From assembly GCF_964340395.1 (NCBI RefSeq), contig NC_135569.1, positions 1,062,501 to 1,126,500 on the forward strand: a stretch of 64,000 nucleotides of DNA, in the 5' to 3' direction. The notes below the pieces were generated by a model. That model searched no databases and was not told where the DNA came from. It saw nothing but the letters and a program-made list of their open reading frames with translations. A program made the translations under genes and the position numbers. Below, one piece after another: positions 13,101 to 27,539 of this stretch (position 1 is the first letter of the stretch; the number at the start of each line of letters is the position of its first letter). The stretch comes from Glandiceps talaboti. Taxonomy: Eukaryota > Hemichordata > Enteropneusta > Spengelidae.

Positions 13101-14087
13101 ATAAATGTATGATGTAGTCAGTTTTACCACATTAAAAAAATGATAAATGCGTATGTCAAAATCTGACTGCATTTTGTTGTGATTTAGGAGTTCGACACCG
13201 ACAGTTTTTGATTGAAGACACGATTGAATGCGTCAATTTTCAATTTTTAAAACCCCACTACTTTTCAATTTTTAAGAACCCCCCACTAATTTTCACATTT
13301 TGATGTCATAATATCCATTTGTTTTATAGTATTGTAAACGACTTGTAATGGGTATATGATCACTAGTAGGTCCATAACAACACAATAAACCCACCTCATC
13401 CTTTCACCGCAGGAAGTTGAAAATAAACTCGAACCCCCACCCCAAGGTGCCTAAAATGTTTGTGAGAATACATCAAATGCCACCATTTTGCAGTCTTTTG
13501 AAATAATGTCCCATTTATGATAACTGTTGGCAACATTTGATTCATAGACCCTCCCAGCAGTAACGATAGTTCTATTTTTACTCTGGCCTAAATTTCCCGT
13601 ATTGGTCTAAAGGTCTTTTCACAGTTTGTTATCAACATCAAATCCTACGTCAGGTGCAGAGTTAGCAGTAGTAGCAATAGTACCCTGGTTTCACATTGGA
13701 CACATGTTTTAAGTTGAGGGCGCTAAAGTTAGCAATCTCAGCACGAGTTCATCAACAAGTAAGACATCCAGCTCTTACAAAATTAGATGTATAAATAGTT
13801 GTATCATAAATTGAGTTATTCCCTCCAAACTTTTTGACAATTTTTTGATGAGGGGAAATGATAAATGGCAAATTACTCATCTTCGGACACAATTTATCAT
13901 GGATTAGTCATGTCCCTGAAGAAATAAATATGTTTGTTTTTTCTCTTCAGTGCACAAGATAATGTCAATATACTGTATTTACAATTGTGAATGTGACTTG
14001 CTTTGACCAAATACGATGAGGTAACCAAGGTAACGGAGGTTGTTTGGAGAGACATGGTCAATTTTATAAGGGTACAAGAACACATAG

Positions 14088-14088
<1 letters not shown>
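10161..14088. other. Gene-poor stretch, no gene recognised
   Basis: Contains a poly-G run at about 10938-10950 and a small imperfect repeat near 13230-13300 (TTTTCAATTTTTAA followed by C-runs, twice). The longest open frames (146 codons minus at 12732-13172; 106 codons plus at 12249-12569) have no recognisable domain. I see no supported gene. Confidence 0.4.

Positions 14089-14150
<62 letters not shown>
14089..14150. repeat. (AC)n microsatellite
   Basis: About 27 uninterrupted AC dinucleotides followed by a short (AT)n. Confidence 0.97.
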
Positions 14151-15225
14151 TTTTAATTTGCGTCCGAATGATGTTATTTGTAACAAATTTACAATGTTCT
14201 TACATAAAAAACCCGACGCATACTCGCAAGGCAGAGTATATTTTTCCGTTGGCGTGTGTCACGTGGGCAGTGCCGTAAAAAGGCCTGGGATTTTACAGCG
14301 ATCACACTATCCCCTAGATTTGGACCATGTGACACATTTGAACTGAAATCGGTTTCACTGATTTTCCGATTTTCCGGATTTACTGATTTTCCGACCTGCT
14401 CGTATTAGCGAGTGTATTCCTTTTTACGAATACGTACATTCCTCTTATAGAAGGTAAAACAAAACCCAAGACAGCACAATGGTTATATAATTTCTATAAC
14501 ACTGAAAGTAGCTGCCGTTCTTCGAGAAACTTTCACATTTTACGACCTGGTTTATTTTTACAGGTTATTGAGACTAATTATTTGACATGGTTGAGGGATC
14601 TATGTTTGTTAATCAGTTCACGGGTACTTGTTACTTACAAATATGAAAGGGAAAAATTTCACATATTAATGTTAACGCGAAGTTTAAAATAGTGAAGCGA
14701 CCAAACGAACGACGACCATTTTGGCAAAATAAAACCAACGGGTAGATTTCCCTCGGGTATGAGTTAATTTTTGAATTACTTTACTTCATGTCAAGGCACA
14801 ACTGATGGAATACAAAAAGAAAACTAATATATGGCTATACAGTATGTCGGTTTTCTTTGAAAGGAGACTTTGAATTCGAAATATGAATAGTTTCAATCTC
14901 TGGAGGAGCGCGAATCATCTAAACCCACTTCGCTGTTTCAAGTTAATATCGCATGGTGGTGCCACTAGTAGCACAATAGTAGCCATGCAGTTAACCGGAA
15001 ACATAGTTAAATCGTGTTTTGATTCCACAAAAATCTTACAAACATTACTTACTACATTTTGCTGTGTCAGACGAAATTGAAGATTTCTATGGACTGAGAC
15101 AGTGTTCTGTTTTTAGGTTAATTGACGACTTAGTAATAGATGGCTTTTAATGAAGTTAAAACGCTTATTTAGAATTATTTATGTTCTACACAACCTTTGT
15201 TCCTACTATTTTAAAAGTTCAGCGT
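14151..15225. other. Unassigned sequence
   Basis: A small run of near-repeats of TGATTTTCCGA occurs around 14355-14395. Nothing else is recognised. Confidence 0.4.
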
Positions 15226-17650
<2,425 letters not shown>

Positions 17651-17924
17651 TGGGAAGGAGAGAAATCAAATTATCAAAATATTATGTAACTGAGATAATG
17701 AACAATTGACGATGGTTGGGTTGAGGAATGATACTTTGATTGTAAAACTGAAAGTGTGCAATGATTTGTAGTCTTACTTAGCTTCTCCATGATTCTGTTA
17801 CAGTAAAATTGTCAACAATTGAGGTTGTTTAAAAAGCTACTAACATTATGCCTCCACTATTCCCATCAAAACTATATTCATTACGTTGCATTTGCGTCCA
17901 GAAGTGGTCACTTAAAACAAAAGT
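17651..17924. other. Unassigned spacer
   Basis: Nothing recognised between the GA array and the 205-224-bp tandem repeat. Confidence 0.4.
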
Positions 17925-19150
17925 GCGAAACTAATTGAATTTGTTGTGAATAAACAAAAACGCCGAGGTGACAACGTTTTCAATAAAACGCATTTATTGG
18001 TGTGAAATGATCTCGCCATTAAAGTACCGACCATGTAATTATATTAGAAAGCAACATGTTGTATTCATCCCCAAGTGCTAATCGTTTGTTTGAGTTCACC
18101 GACTGACATATTACTTGCCTTTTTAGTTTGCGAATCTAATTGAATTTGTTGTGAATATGCATTTTGAAACAAAAACACCAAGGTGACAACGTTTTCAATA
18201 AAACACATTATTGGTGTGAAATGATCTCGTCATTAAAGTACCGACCATATAATTATATTAGAAATCTGTAGTCCTACCAATTCTTATATTAACTAGTGAT
18301 ATGTGGGTGAAGTCACATTAGTTATGACGTCACCCTCTTGTCTTTGTTCAGTGCAGTGCAGTGCAGTGTTGGTATTTTATGTTACCTTTCGATTCTTTAT
18401 TTACTTTGAGCAATTTCTGCTCATCAGTTACAGAACTAGAAAAAACAAAAATCGTCACAAAGAAAACGTGGTGGAGAATGTACTAATACAAATTACGTTG
18501 ATATATGCACAGAACGTAGGATGCCTGCTTGTTACATGTGTTTTATTTGTGGTATATTATTTAGTATGTTCTTAGTGTGGTTAGTAACGGTGTTCTGTAC
18601 AGAGTAAGGCGATGACATTGTGAATTGGAATACGTAATGACGTAAGTTTATTTCAAGAAACAACATGTTGTATTCATCCCCAAGTGCTAATCGTTTGTTT
18701 GTGAGTTCACCGACTAACATATTACTTGCCTTTTTAGTTTGCGAAACTAATTGAATTGTTGTGAATATGCATTTTGAAACAAAAACACCGAGGTGACAAC
18801 GTTTTCAATAAAACGCATTTATTGGTGTGAAATGATCTCGTCATTAAAGTACCGACCATATAATTATATTAGAAATCAACATGTTGTATTCATCGCCAAG
18901 TGTTAATCGTTTGTTTGTGAGTTCACCGACGAAAATATTATACATGTACTTGCCTTTTTAGTTTGCGAAACTAATCGAATTTATGTGTGAATAAACAAAA
19001 ACGCCGAGGTGACAACGTTTTCAATAAAACACATTGATTGGTGTGAAATGGTCTCGCCATTAAAGTACCGACCATATCATTATTTTAGAAATCAACATGT
19101 TGTATTCATCGCCAAGTTCAAAGACGAAAATATTCTACTAGCCTTTTAAA
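17925..19150. repeat. Tandem array of 205-224-bp units, interrupted once
   Basis: Units start with GCGAAACTAATTGAAT at 17925, 18130 (one substitution), 18741 and 18965. Each contains GAGGTGACAACGTTTTCAAT, GGTGTGAAATG and AAGTACCGACCAT in order, followed by CAACATGTTGTATTCATC. The second unit is split by about 390 bp of unrelated sequence (18268-18657). The last unit is truncated near 19140. The units have no open frame across them. Confidence 0.9.
18268..18657. other. Insertion splitting the second tandem unit
   Basis: This segment of about 390 bp has no counterpart in the other units. The unit sequence breaks off after TATTAGAAATC and resumes with AACAACATGTTGTATTC. It contains four tandem GTGCA steps near 18350-18368 (CAGTGCAGTGCAGTG) and two TGACGT motifs. 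No terminal inverted repeats or target duplication were evident, so its origin (insertion or unit-specific deletion elsewhere) is open. Confidence 0.6.
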
Positions 19151-19254
19151 ATTTTTTTTTTTTAAAAAGATCTATTGTTGGTTGAGATACAATGGAAAAA
19201 GTTGTCATTAGCATACTGTATAGTTAGATAAGTATGTCGATTGGAAGGCTGTTT

Positions 19255-20340
19255 GTTGATTTTTGTTATTTATTTATACATCGGTATCTGACAGACACAA
19301 AGTGCCCACTCTAGCGAGCCGATAAACAAAATACACGATACAAAACAGAAACACATATAAACACTACTTTGATACAAAAATAGTCAGTGTTAAAAATCGT
19401 TATTCTAATGACTGCTTTTAAAAATTTAAAGTATGTATGGTCTTTTAGTCTGTACATCCAAGGTCATCGGCCCAAAATACAAATGTAGTTGATTAATTTT
19501 TGAAGACAGGATATAACTACGAAATAATTAAGTAAGTGGAAATGTTACAAATGAAATTATGATAAATTTACATAAATCTCTCTACGTAATTTCATAGCAT
19601 GAAATGTAAATACAGCAAGACATTGAAGAATATGTACATTATCTGATGAAAGTAAATTGATGAATTTATCAGTAGTTGGACGTTCAAAGTAAAAACTTGG
19701 TAAATACTTAGTTCTCACCACATTAAAAAAGGAGCAAACTAACAGAAAAATGATATTCATCCTCTACCTCATTTGAATCACATAGCTGGCATAACCTCAT
19801 ATATCTTTCAATACCATGTTTTCTATCTGTTTCTACTCGCAAATGCGAAGAACAACGAAGTCTTGCAAGCATTTGCATATGAACGGTGGTTCTAACTAAA
19901 AATACATATCTTGCAGGATCCAGAGTAAACTTAAATCTGCGATACCAATTTAACTTTTCAAGAGTACAAACATCACTATACCATTCAGAAAATAAAAATC
20001 TCTTGAATCTTTCGGTAAAGGTGTCAATAAAATCATTTACATTGTTTACTGCTTGGTAATTCCAAATATCCTGTAAATTACACACAAATAAAAGACTTTT
20101 TACATCACGAACCCATGTTTTCCTAGATCTAACTCCAGATTCTTCTATTTGATATAACATATTATAACATTTCCTAGGGTATCTATATGTTGGCATGTTA
20201 ATAATTTTTGCCCAGTACTTTACACACCGTTTTGCAGTATAAAGAAATATTGGGTAGCGGCCACACTCTCCAAGAACTGGTGCGTTTTCTGAAAACTCAT
20301 ATTTAAACTGTCTTTTACCACAGTAACTTTATGTAATAAA
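19255..20340 (-). mobile_element. Decayed non-LTR retrotransposon (LINE), 3' part only
   Basis: Minus-strand remnant comprising the C-terminal part of the second LINE protein (19557-20340) and a putative 3' untranslated tail down to about 19255, ending in an (ATAAATA)-like tail on the minus strand. The reverse-transcriptase domain that should lie upstream is absent: at about 20341 the sequence changes abruptly into the 57-bp minisatellite. Confidence 0.8.
19557..20340 (-). pseudogene. LINE ORF2-like C-terminal region, frameshifted
   Basis: Reading leftwards on the minus strand, a GECGRYP block (related to the GELGRxP block common in these LINE proteins) is followed by a KYWAKI segment and then a C-terminal zinc-knuckle-like motif CxxC..EVEDEYHF. 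The reading frame breaks in a T-run at about 19745-19750: the long frame ends in a stop, while the frame offset by one base continues as FLLVC and on to MKLRREIYVNLS then stop at 19557. One extra base restores this logic, so a single-base indel is the probable lesion. A second frame change lies near 20280, just upstream of GECGRYP. The family is a non-LTR element of invertebrate type; clade not assigned. Confidence 0.8.
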
Positions 20341-21938
20341 ATGTCCTGTAGCATACTGTTCCATTCTACAGTATAGGAAATGAAATGTCCTGTAGTTAGC
20401 ATAGATTCAATACTGTCCTGTTGTACAGTATAGCAAATGAAATGTCCCATAGTTAGCATGGATTCAATACTGTCCTGTTATACAGTATAGGAAATGAAAT
20501 GTCCTGTAGTTAGCATGGATTCCATACTGTCCTGTTGTACAGTATAGGAAATGAAATGTCCTGTAGTTAGCATAGATTCCATACTGTCCTGTTGTACAGT
20601 TTATGAAATGAAATGTCCTGTAGTTAGCATGGATTCCATACTGTCCTGTTGTACAGTATATGAAATGAAATGTCCTGTAGTTAGCATAGATTCCATACTG
20701 TCCTGTTGTACAGTATAGGAAATGAAATGTCCTGTACTTAGCATGGGTTCCATACTGTCCTGTTGTACAGTATAGCAAATGAAATGTCCTGTAGTTAGCA
20801 TAGATTCCATACTGTCCTGTTGTACAGTATAGGAAATGAAACATCCTGTAGTTAGCATGTATTCCATACTGTCCTGTTGTACAGTATAGGAAATGAAATG
20901 TCCTGTAGTTAGCATGGATTCTATACTGTCCTGTTCTACAGTATAGGAAATGAAACATCCTGTAGTTAGCATGGATCCCATACTGTCCTGTTGTACAGTA
21001 TAGGAAATGAAATGTCCTGTAGTTAGCATGGATCCCATACTGTCCTGTTATACAGTATAGGAAATGAAATGTCCTGTAGTTAGCATGGATTCCATACTGT
21101 CCTGTTGTACAGTATAGGAAATGAAATGTCCTGTAGTTAGCATGGATCCCATACTGTCCTGTTGTACAGTATAGGAAATGAAATGTCCTGTAGTTAGCAT
21201 GGATCCCATACTGTCCTGTTATACAGTATAGGAAATGAAATGTCCTGTAGTTAGCATGGATTCCATACTGTCCTGTTGTACAGTATAGGAAATGAAACAT
21301 CCTGTAGTTAGCATGGATCCCATACTGTCCTGTTGTACAGTATAGGAAATGAAATGTCCTGTAGTTAGCATGGATTCCATACTGTCCTGTTCTACAGTAT
21401 AGGAAATGAAATGTCCTGTAGTTAGCATGGATCCCATACTGTCCTGTTATACAGTATAGGAAATGAAATGTCCTGTAGTTAGCATGGATCCCATACTGTC
21501 CTGTTCTACAGTATAGGAAATGAAATGTCCTGTAGTTAGCATGTATTCCATACTGTCCTGTTCTACAGTATAGGAAATGAAATGTCCTGTAGTTAGCATG
21601 TATTCCATACTGTCCTGTTCTACAGTATAGGAAATGAAATGTCCTGTAGTTAGCATGGATCCCATACTGTCCTGTTCTACAGTATAGGAAATGAAATGTC
21701 CTGTAGTTAGCATAGATTCCATACTGTCCTGTTATACAGTATAGGAAATGAAATGTCCTGTAGTTAGCATGGATTCCATACTGTCCTGTTGTACAGTATA
21801 GGAAATGAAATGTCCTGTACTTAGCATGGATTCCATACTGTCCTGTTGTACAGTATAGGAAATGAAATGTCCTGTAGTTAGCATAGATGCCATACTGTCC
21901 TGTTGTACAGTATAGGAAATGAAATGTCCTGTAGTTAC
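20341..21938. repeat. 57-bp minisatellite, about 28 copies
   Basis: Unit of exactly 57 bp, for example TAGTTAGCAT at 20507 and again at 20564. Each unit contains a 7-bp inverted repeat (ATACTGT and ACAGTAT around an 8-bp loop). Variants are GGATTCC, GGATCCC, GTATTCC and AGATTCC, a TTGTACAG/TTCTACAG/TTATACAG position, and ATGTCC/ACATCC. Because 57 is divisible by three and stops are rare, the minus strand is open in more than one frame with 19-residue repeats (for example FHFLYCTTGQYGIHANYRT). I do not call these genes. It abuts the LINE remnant. Confidence 0.95.
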
Positions 21939-22351
21939 GTATGTACTAGGTATGTACAAACTTCAAAATTGTTCTCTGACATGTTCGATTTGGGACAGCA
22001 TTTCACCATTAATACAATGGTTCACAAACTAATGAATATTCAGTTGTATGTGGACCTTGACGCAAAATCTGAATTCCACAGTCACGTGATTCCCTGTGAT
22101 TCCTCATTGTGTTTTGTTTAAACCATGGACAGTATTTCAAATGACACAATTAACCGTCTCTTGTATATTCCTTAAATCTATAATCTTCAAAATAAGGCAA
22201 TTTGTAGTATTATGTGCATATATTAGTCCGGATGGTCTTGCAATGTACGTCCCAAGACTAATTGACAACACCCTGAGGGTAAGGGGTGTATCCGAGATCC
22301 CCCTATCACCATATATGAGCATTCACTACCCTTAGATGTATGCGAAGTATA
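21939..22351. other. Unassigned spacer between minisatellites
   Basis: Nothing recognised; no supported coding frame. Confidence 0.4.
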
Positions 22352-22750
22352 GATGCCAACGTGGTATCGAATCATCTCTAGTAGCCTAGATGCCAACGTG
22401 GTATCGAATCATCTCTAGTAGCCTAGATGCCAACGTGGTATCGAATCATCTCTAGTAGCCTAGATGCCAACGTGGTATCGAATCATCTCTAATAACCTAG
22501 ATGCCAACGTGGTATCGAATCATCTCTAATAGCCTAGATGCCAACGTGGTATCGAATCATCTCTAATAGCCTAGATGCCAACGTGGTATCGAATCATCTC
22601 TAGTAGCCTAGATGCCAACGTGGTATCGAATCATCTCTAATAACCTAGATGCCAACGTGGTATCGAATCATCTCTAATAGCCTAGATGCCAACGTGGTAT
22701 CGAATCATCTCTAGTAGCCTAGATGCCAACGTAGTATCGAATCGTGTCTA
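22352..22750. repeat. 37-bp minisatellite, 11 copies
   Basis: GATGCCAACGTGGTATCGAA recurs exactly every 37 bp from 22352 to 22722; the last copy is degenerate (GTAGTATCGAATCGTG). Variation is confined mainly to TAGTAGCC/TAATAGCC/TAATAACC. The whole unit repeats, so there are no spacers and this is not a CRISPR. The GATGCCAACGT core also occurs singly at 26563, 38417 (minus) and 41578 (one mismatch). Confidence 0.95.
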
Positions 22751-22757
22751 CCCAAGA

Positions 22758-22829
22758 TCTTGAGATTCGATGAAGGATAGCACTAGACTATGGTCTTGAG
22801 ATTCGATGAAGGATAGCACTAGACTAATG
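22758..22829. repeat. 36-bp tandem duplication
   Basis: TCTTGAGATTCGATGAAGGA followed by TAGCACTAGACTA occurs twice head to tail immediately after the 37-bp array. Confidence 0.9.
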
Positions 22830-23515
22830 TATGCGCTGCTGAGATTCCTATATGTCCTAATCTTCCCCTCTTAGCGTAAATCGACGATGTGGTACCTGGG
22901 AGATGAACCAGGTGTGCCTAAGGTAGAATATGTCCGTGGGAAGGCGAGTGTCGAAAGAAATTCCTGTGGTTCTTACAACCGCTTACGATTAATACTATTT
23001 TACTCGACCAACCGGATTAAGTTCGAAAAAAAGTGTGGCTTTTCATTTTCGTTAGCTAATTCTATTGTGTCAATCTCCGTTTGTGTCTTCAAATTCCGAC
23101 TGACTTTCCCAAATTCCAACGCATTATTTGTCGAGCCGGGGTGATTATGCTAAAGATAGGTTTGGCAGGGGGGGGGGGGAATTCTCAGGTGATACTTGAT
23201 TGACATATTTTTCTCATCTTTCGTTAATGAATGCACTATTTCGCGTGAACTGTCGACCGTAGCCCCATCCCATCCCATCCCACCCACCCCATACTCCCCC
23301 AGCTCCCGACTCGTGCTGACACCATACTACTAGCACATTGACGGTATCGGACTATGGATGGGCACCACCACACGCCACACTCGAAAGAGACCCTGTCACC
23401 CGAGCTTGTTTGTGGTAAAGATATTGAACCTCACAATAATCATATTTTAGCAATGAATACAAATAACAAATGCCACAATACCCAATTGTGATTAGATGTA
23501 TGTGTATTCTAACAG

Positions 23516-23516
<1 letters not shown>
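22830..23516. other. Unassigned sequence with homopolymer run
   Basis: Contains a poly-G run near 23168-23180 and a short (CATCC)n around 23263-23285. An 85-codon plus-strand frame (22887-23144) has no recognisable domain. Confidence 0.4.
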
Positions 23517-23552
<36 letters not shown>

Positions 23553-23581
23553 CGTGCGCGCGCGCGTGTGTACGTACGTAC

Positions 23582-23617
<36 letters not shown>

Positions 23618-23662
23618 ATGTATGTATGTATGTATGTATGTATGTATGTATGTATGTATGTA

Positions 23663-23693
<31 letters not shown>

Positions 23694-23838
23694 ATGTATG
23701 TATGTATGTATGTATGTATGTATGTATGTATGTATGTATGTATGTGTGTATGTATGTATGTATGTATGTGTTGTATGTATGTATGTATGTATGTGTGTAT
23801 GTATGTATGTATGTATGTATGTATGTGTGTGTGTGGGG
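23517..23838. repeat. TG / TATG compound microsatellite
   Basis: (TG)n, a GCGCGC/TACG interlude at about 23550-23583, then several long (TATG)n blocks broken by TGTG and one TGTTG, ending in TG and poly-G at 23836-23843. The overlapping Cys-Val-Tyr and His-Thr-Tyr frames are artefacts. Confidence 0.97.
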
Positions 23839-26155
23839 GGGGGTGTGAAGGGGAGGACCACTGTTAGATTTAGTACATGGTCGTGGTTTTATCCCAAACA
23901 CTATATGATAGAATGTTGTATTCAACGCTTCAATAAGTCCTTGCATTGGTTCAGGTTTGTCAACATATTGTGAGGGGGAGCTAACGGTCGTAGTGTATTA
24001 TGACAGCGTCTCGTGACTTCATTCGTGTGCCACCGTCGTTGTTACTATGGGGAGGCACGTGCCACAACCTAATACATGGTGACAACAAAGCCGAGAGCTC
24101 AAAACGTTATTCATTGAATCTAAACACTTGAAACGTAATGCTTAATAAGACATACGGCAAAGCACAAGACATATTTGGTATGCATGAGTAGGTCCTTTCT
24201 TAAGCAGTCAACTAGAACGGTCCTTACTTCCGTTCGTACACCGTATGAATACTATGTGCTGATTTGCTTTCATTTTCCCACGGACTTTCACGGAAAATCT
24301 GATTGTTCCAAAACGGAAGAAAACTAATCCCGTATCCAAGCAGGTGGTAACCGTTAAAAACTCTCCAAAGTTTGCTCACAAATATACCAACGACGCATGC
24401 GTAGGTGGTTTAGTCTTCTTTGGTGGCGGGAATTTTAAAAGTCTCTGACAGTTGCGGTTAGGTTTTCACAGGTGAAAGTTCAAACAGGCGTGAAAACTGT
24501 GACTTACGCATGACATACCATATTTTCATGTCAGAAAATGGCCATAATCTAATAAATCTATCAATAAGATTATTATATTAAAAACACGATAGGGTTATAT
24601 TCTTTGCTCGTGTGGTTGTCACTGTAAAGAGAAAGCGCCAAACGAAAATAAAATCATGTCCTTTAAAAAAACTACCATACCAAACCAGTCACTTTAACAT
24701 TTGATGGCAATTGTGAGTTTTCATGAAATCGTGTGTCAAAATATTTTCCACCCCTCATCAAGATAACATAGTCTTCGACCACATTTAAACTTAATTTCTC
24801 CGATACGTTAAAAAGGGTAAAACCTCGCCAAGTTAACGACTGCCAACTAACTGTGACCACCCCTGTAGCCAAACACTTGACAATTTTGTCAATTTTTGAT
24901 TGTGATGGTAAATATCGACCATTCATAGAAGATAATAATACTACAGTGACTTTCAAACCGCCAAGAATTCTTTTAAATTTGAATAGTTTCGGTTGAATGG
25001 CTAAAAAGACTACCATCTTCCCACGTATGTTGTATGTGTATCGGAATGTGGTGATACAAATACATGCCGTATTATTATTCCCAAGGGTTTATACTATTCA
25101 ACGTGACACAGTCTTCTTGTATGACATGAATGCCGCAAGTCGACCACATTCAAATAAAATCTCTTGTTTGAAGGGGTTTTATCCCTTTGTGTTGAACAAT
25201 AAACACCCATTTATGTTTCCGGTGGTTAGCTAACGCTGAGACATCACTGCTAAATTGAAAAGAATAACGGACACTAGAACAATAACAGCATAGTTCCGGA
25301 GTGACAGTCTCTCTTGTTATCACCAGCCGACATCAATTAGCATAAACCCCCCAAAAGAATAAAACACAACTAACTGACATCGTAAATTATTTGAATATAG
25401 CACAATATGTGACCAAATTAGACAGACTGGGATGAGGAGTAAACTAATGAAGAAAAAAAAGTTGAGAGGGACTCGCACGAGCCTTGTGTTTACTCAGGTA
25501 TTTCCGGACTCGGAGTCGCGTGTGTAACGGTCAATAGTTTTTTGTGTGTTTGCCTATAGTTGCGAGTGTTTGTTTTTCTCTCATAGTTTGGCTGTCGCGT
25601 GCCACAGACCCACCGTGGGAACGTTTAAAATGCTGAGTGGTTTCCGGTTTACATGTAAGTGTTGTGTAAACCATAGACTGTGGAATACTTTGACCAGATA
25701 TCCCATCTCAATATAAGAATTCAGCCAAAATATATAACATCAAATTCAATTCTTTCATTTTGTGTAAAATATATTAATTCTCATTTTTAATTTTGACTTG
25801 TCAATAAAACTCCTTATTCATGTGACAACATTTAGGGTCTTTTACAATTATTGTCCCTGGATGATGATGACATCATAGTAAAACTCCGTCGAAGAACGCC
25901 CCCCCCCCCGGAAAAATTAGGCCTGATTTGCGAGAATGGCTGCAGTTGACCTTGACGAGTCCCCCAGCGTCTAGTTATATTTATGAGAACGTTGGGCATA
26001 AACACCATATTGGTTTGTATCCGACCAGACTACTTATTGGGGTGACTTTTGATTTAACGGTCACAGTGATAATTAGAAACCATTTTCAATAAACATGTAT
26101 ACTATTTAATTACAGGTACTTATTATACAATGAATGGTAGAATGACGTCAGACTC
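23839..26155. other. Gene-poor stretch, no gene recognised
   Basis: Includes two partly overlapping divergent frames (114 codons minus at 24672-25016; 78 codons plus at 24997-25233) with no recognisable domain, a CpG-richer interval at about 25470-25640, and a poly-C run at about 25901-25910. I see no supported gene. Confidence 0.4.
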
Positions 26156-26545
26156 AACAAAAATCTCACAAACATTTAATTGCTACATTTTATCATCTGA
26201 CGTTACGGTGGCAACAATTTTACCAACATTGTTGCATTTTCTTTGCCTGAGCTGCCGTTTACCTTAACCAGTGATCGCCAATCATATACATTGTAACAAC
26301 ATACCCTTTTCAGATATGACAGTGGATTAAAATATTTTGTCATGCCAGGTGACAAGATGTAGTAATGTTGATAAGATTGCTGTCAAATTTGTTGATAAAA
26401 TGTAGTAATGATAGTAAGATTATGGAGGTTGGAAGTTGCGTTTCGAGCCTGGTACGATGTATGTATGTCAAACCAGACGATAAAATGTAGCAATGTTAGT
26501 AAGCCAAGTGTAGCAATGTTTAATAGTCGAACAGCCGACGATTTG
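26156..26545. mobile_element. Foldback-like repeat locus B
   Basis: The left arm (about 26156-26265) carries minus-oriented cores (TTGCTACATTTTATCATCTG; CCAACATTGTTGCATTTT). The right arm (about 26340-26545) carries plus-oriented cores (GATGTAGTAATGTTGATAAG; ACGATAAAATGTAGCAATG). A spacer of about 75 bp separates them. The arms would pair as an imperfect hairpin. No protein-coding capacity. Confidence 0.65.
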
Positions 26546-26557
26546 TTTTTTGTAGTC

Positions 26558-26612
26558 TGGATGCCAACGTAGGTGCAAATCGTAACGATAACGTATAGGA
26601 ACTAGACTATTT
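26558..26612. repeat. Dispersed GATGCCAACGT-family repeat, single copy
   Basis: TAGTCTGGATGCCAACGTAG through AGGAACTAGACTA. The ends form a short imperfect inverted pair (TAGTCTGG / CTAGACTA). Related copies are at 38251-38690 (opposite orientation, partly tandem) and 41571-41640. It immediately follows foldback-like locus B. Confidence 0.55.
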
Positions 26613-27539
26613 TTTGGCTACTCGGCATTGTCACCAACGTCCACGAGGTAATACCCAAAACGTGTTACATACACGTCGAGGCGACTGTTACAAATTTAGT
26701 CGTCAACAGTTCAAAATATAAACTTGCTGTACCCAAAGCAAACTTTGAACACATCAATTTACAATTTGACATTAACAAGTTGATGATGTTTATTTAACAA
26801 AACATGCGGTCAGTTGATAATTATTGGAATCACATGTAACTATTTAACAAAATGTGTATTGTGTGTTAAACTAATTTGTGGTCAGACCACTTGGGGCTAA
26901 CATCTGCAATTAGGTACAAGCTCGTTGTCAAATATACGAGAGAACAAACAGTTGGCCGGACCCGCTGTCTGAACACTAGACGAGTGCAACCAGGTTGAAC
27001 TTCGCACATGCAAGCTGGTCGATGTACTGACCCTACCACAGTGCCAAATTTCAACATTTTTTTCTGAATTGTTGTGGTCTCGACCCGTCTTAGGGAACCC
27101 TACCTATAACAACAGGTGATATTAAACACTCTTCTGTCAAACTTTGAATACGGCAGACATTACCGCCGAGATCTAAACAGTCAGATATATAGCTCAAATT
27201 GTCAGGAGATCCGTTGGAGATCTAAGCATGATGTGGGTATTCAAATAACATCTTTGTCATGACAGGGGGTCACAAGGTCACTATAATCCAATTAAAACGT
27301 CCCTTACTGGGACAACACAGTCCCCAAATGTATGTTTTGTTCAATGGACCGTGAACGTAAATCGAATTTAATAAAGTAACGTTTTCGTTTCTTGATAACT
27401 GATATTAGTTCACCAACGTGGATATGACATAGGGTGTATGGGCGAATCAGCCACCTGTTGATTCTTGCAAACCAATTCGCCCGTGACGTTGGAGTGAGAT
27501 TCAACGTACAGAGTTTGCAATGAAACCATGTCGCTTGAA
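26613..27539. other. Unassigned sequence
   Basis: No gene or repeat recognised. Confidence 0.4.

Noticed and set aside
20464-21300. 278-codon minus-strand frame with 19-residue repeats
   Set aside because: Arises because the 57-bp minisatellite unit is a multiple of three with rare stops; a second frame is open too and no start context, signal or domain supports a protein.
22352-22750. Regular 37-bp array resembling a CRISPR
   Set aside because: The entire unit repeats, with no unique spacers, and the setting is an animal genome.
23352-23973. Open frames of Cys-Val-Tyr-Met or His-Thr-Tyr-Ile repeats
   Set aside because: Translation of TG/TATG microsatellite.
24672-25233. Divergent overlapping frames of 114 and 78 codons
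   Set aside because: No domain similarity recognised; overlap of opposite frames suggests chance openness.
25630-25653. Possible first coding exon ATGCTGAGTGGTTTCCGG ending at a GTAAGT donor
   Set aside because: Only eight codons, no downstream exon recognised, and such ATG-donor pairs are expected by chance.
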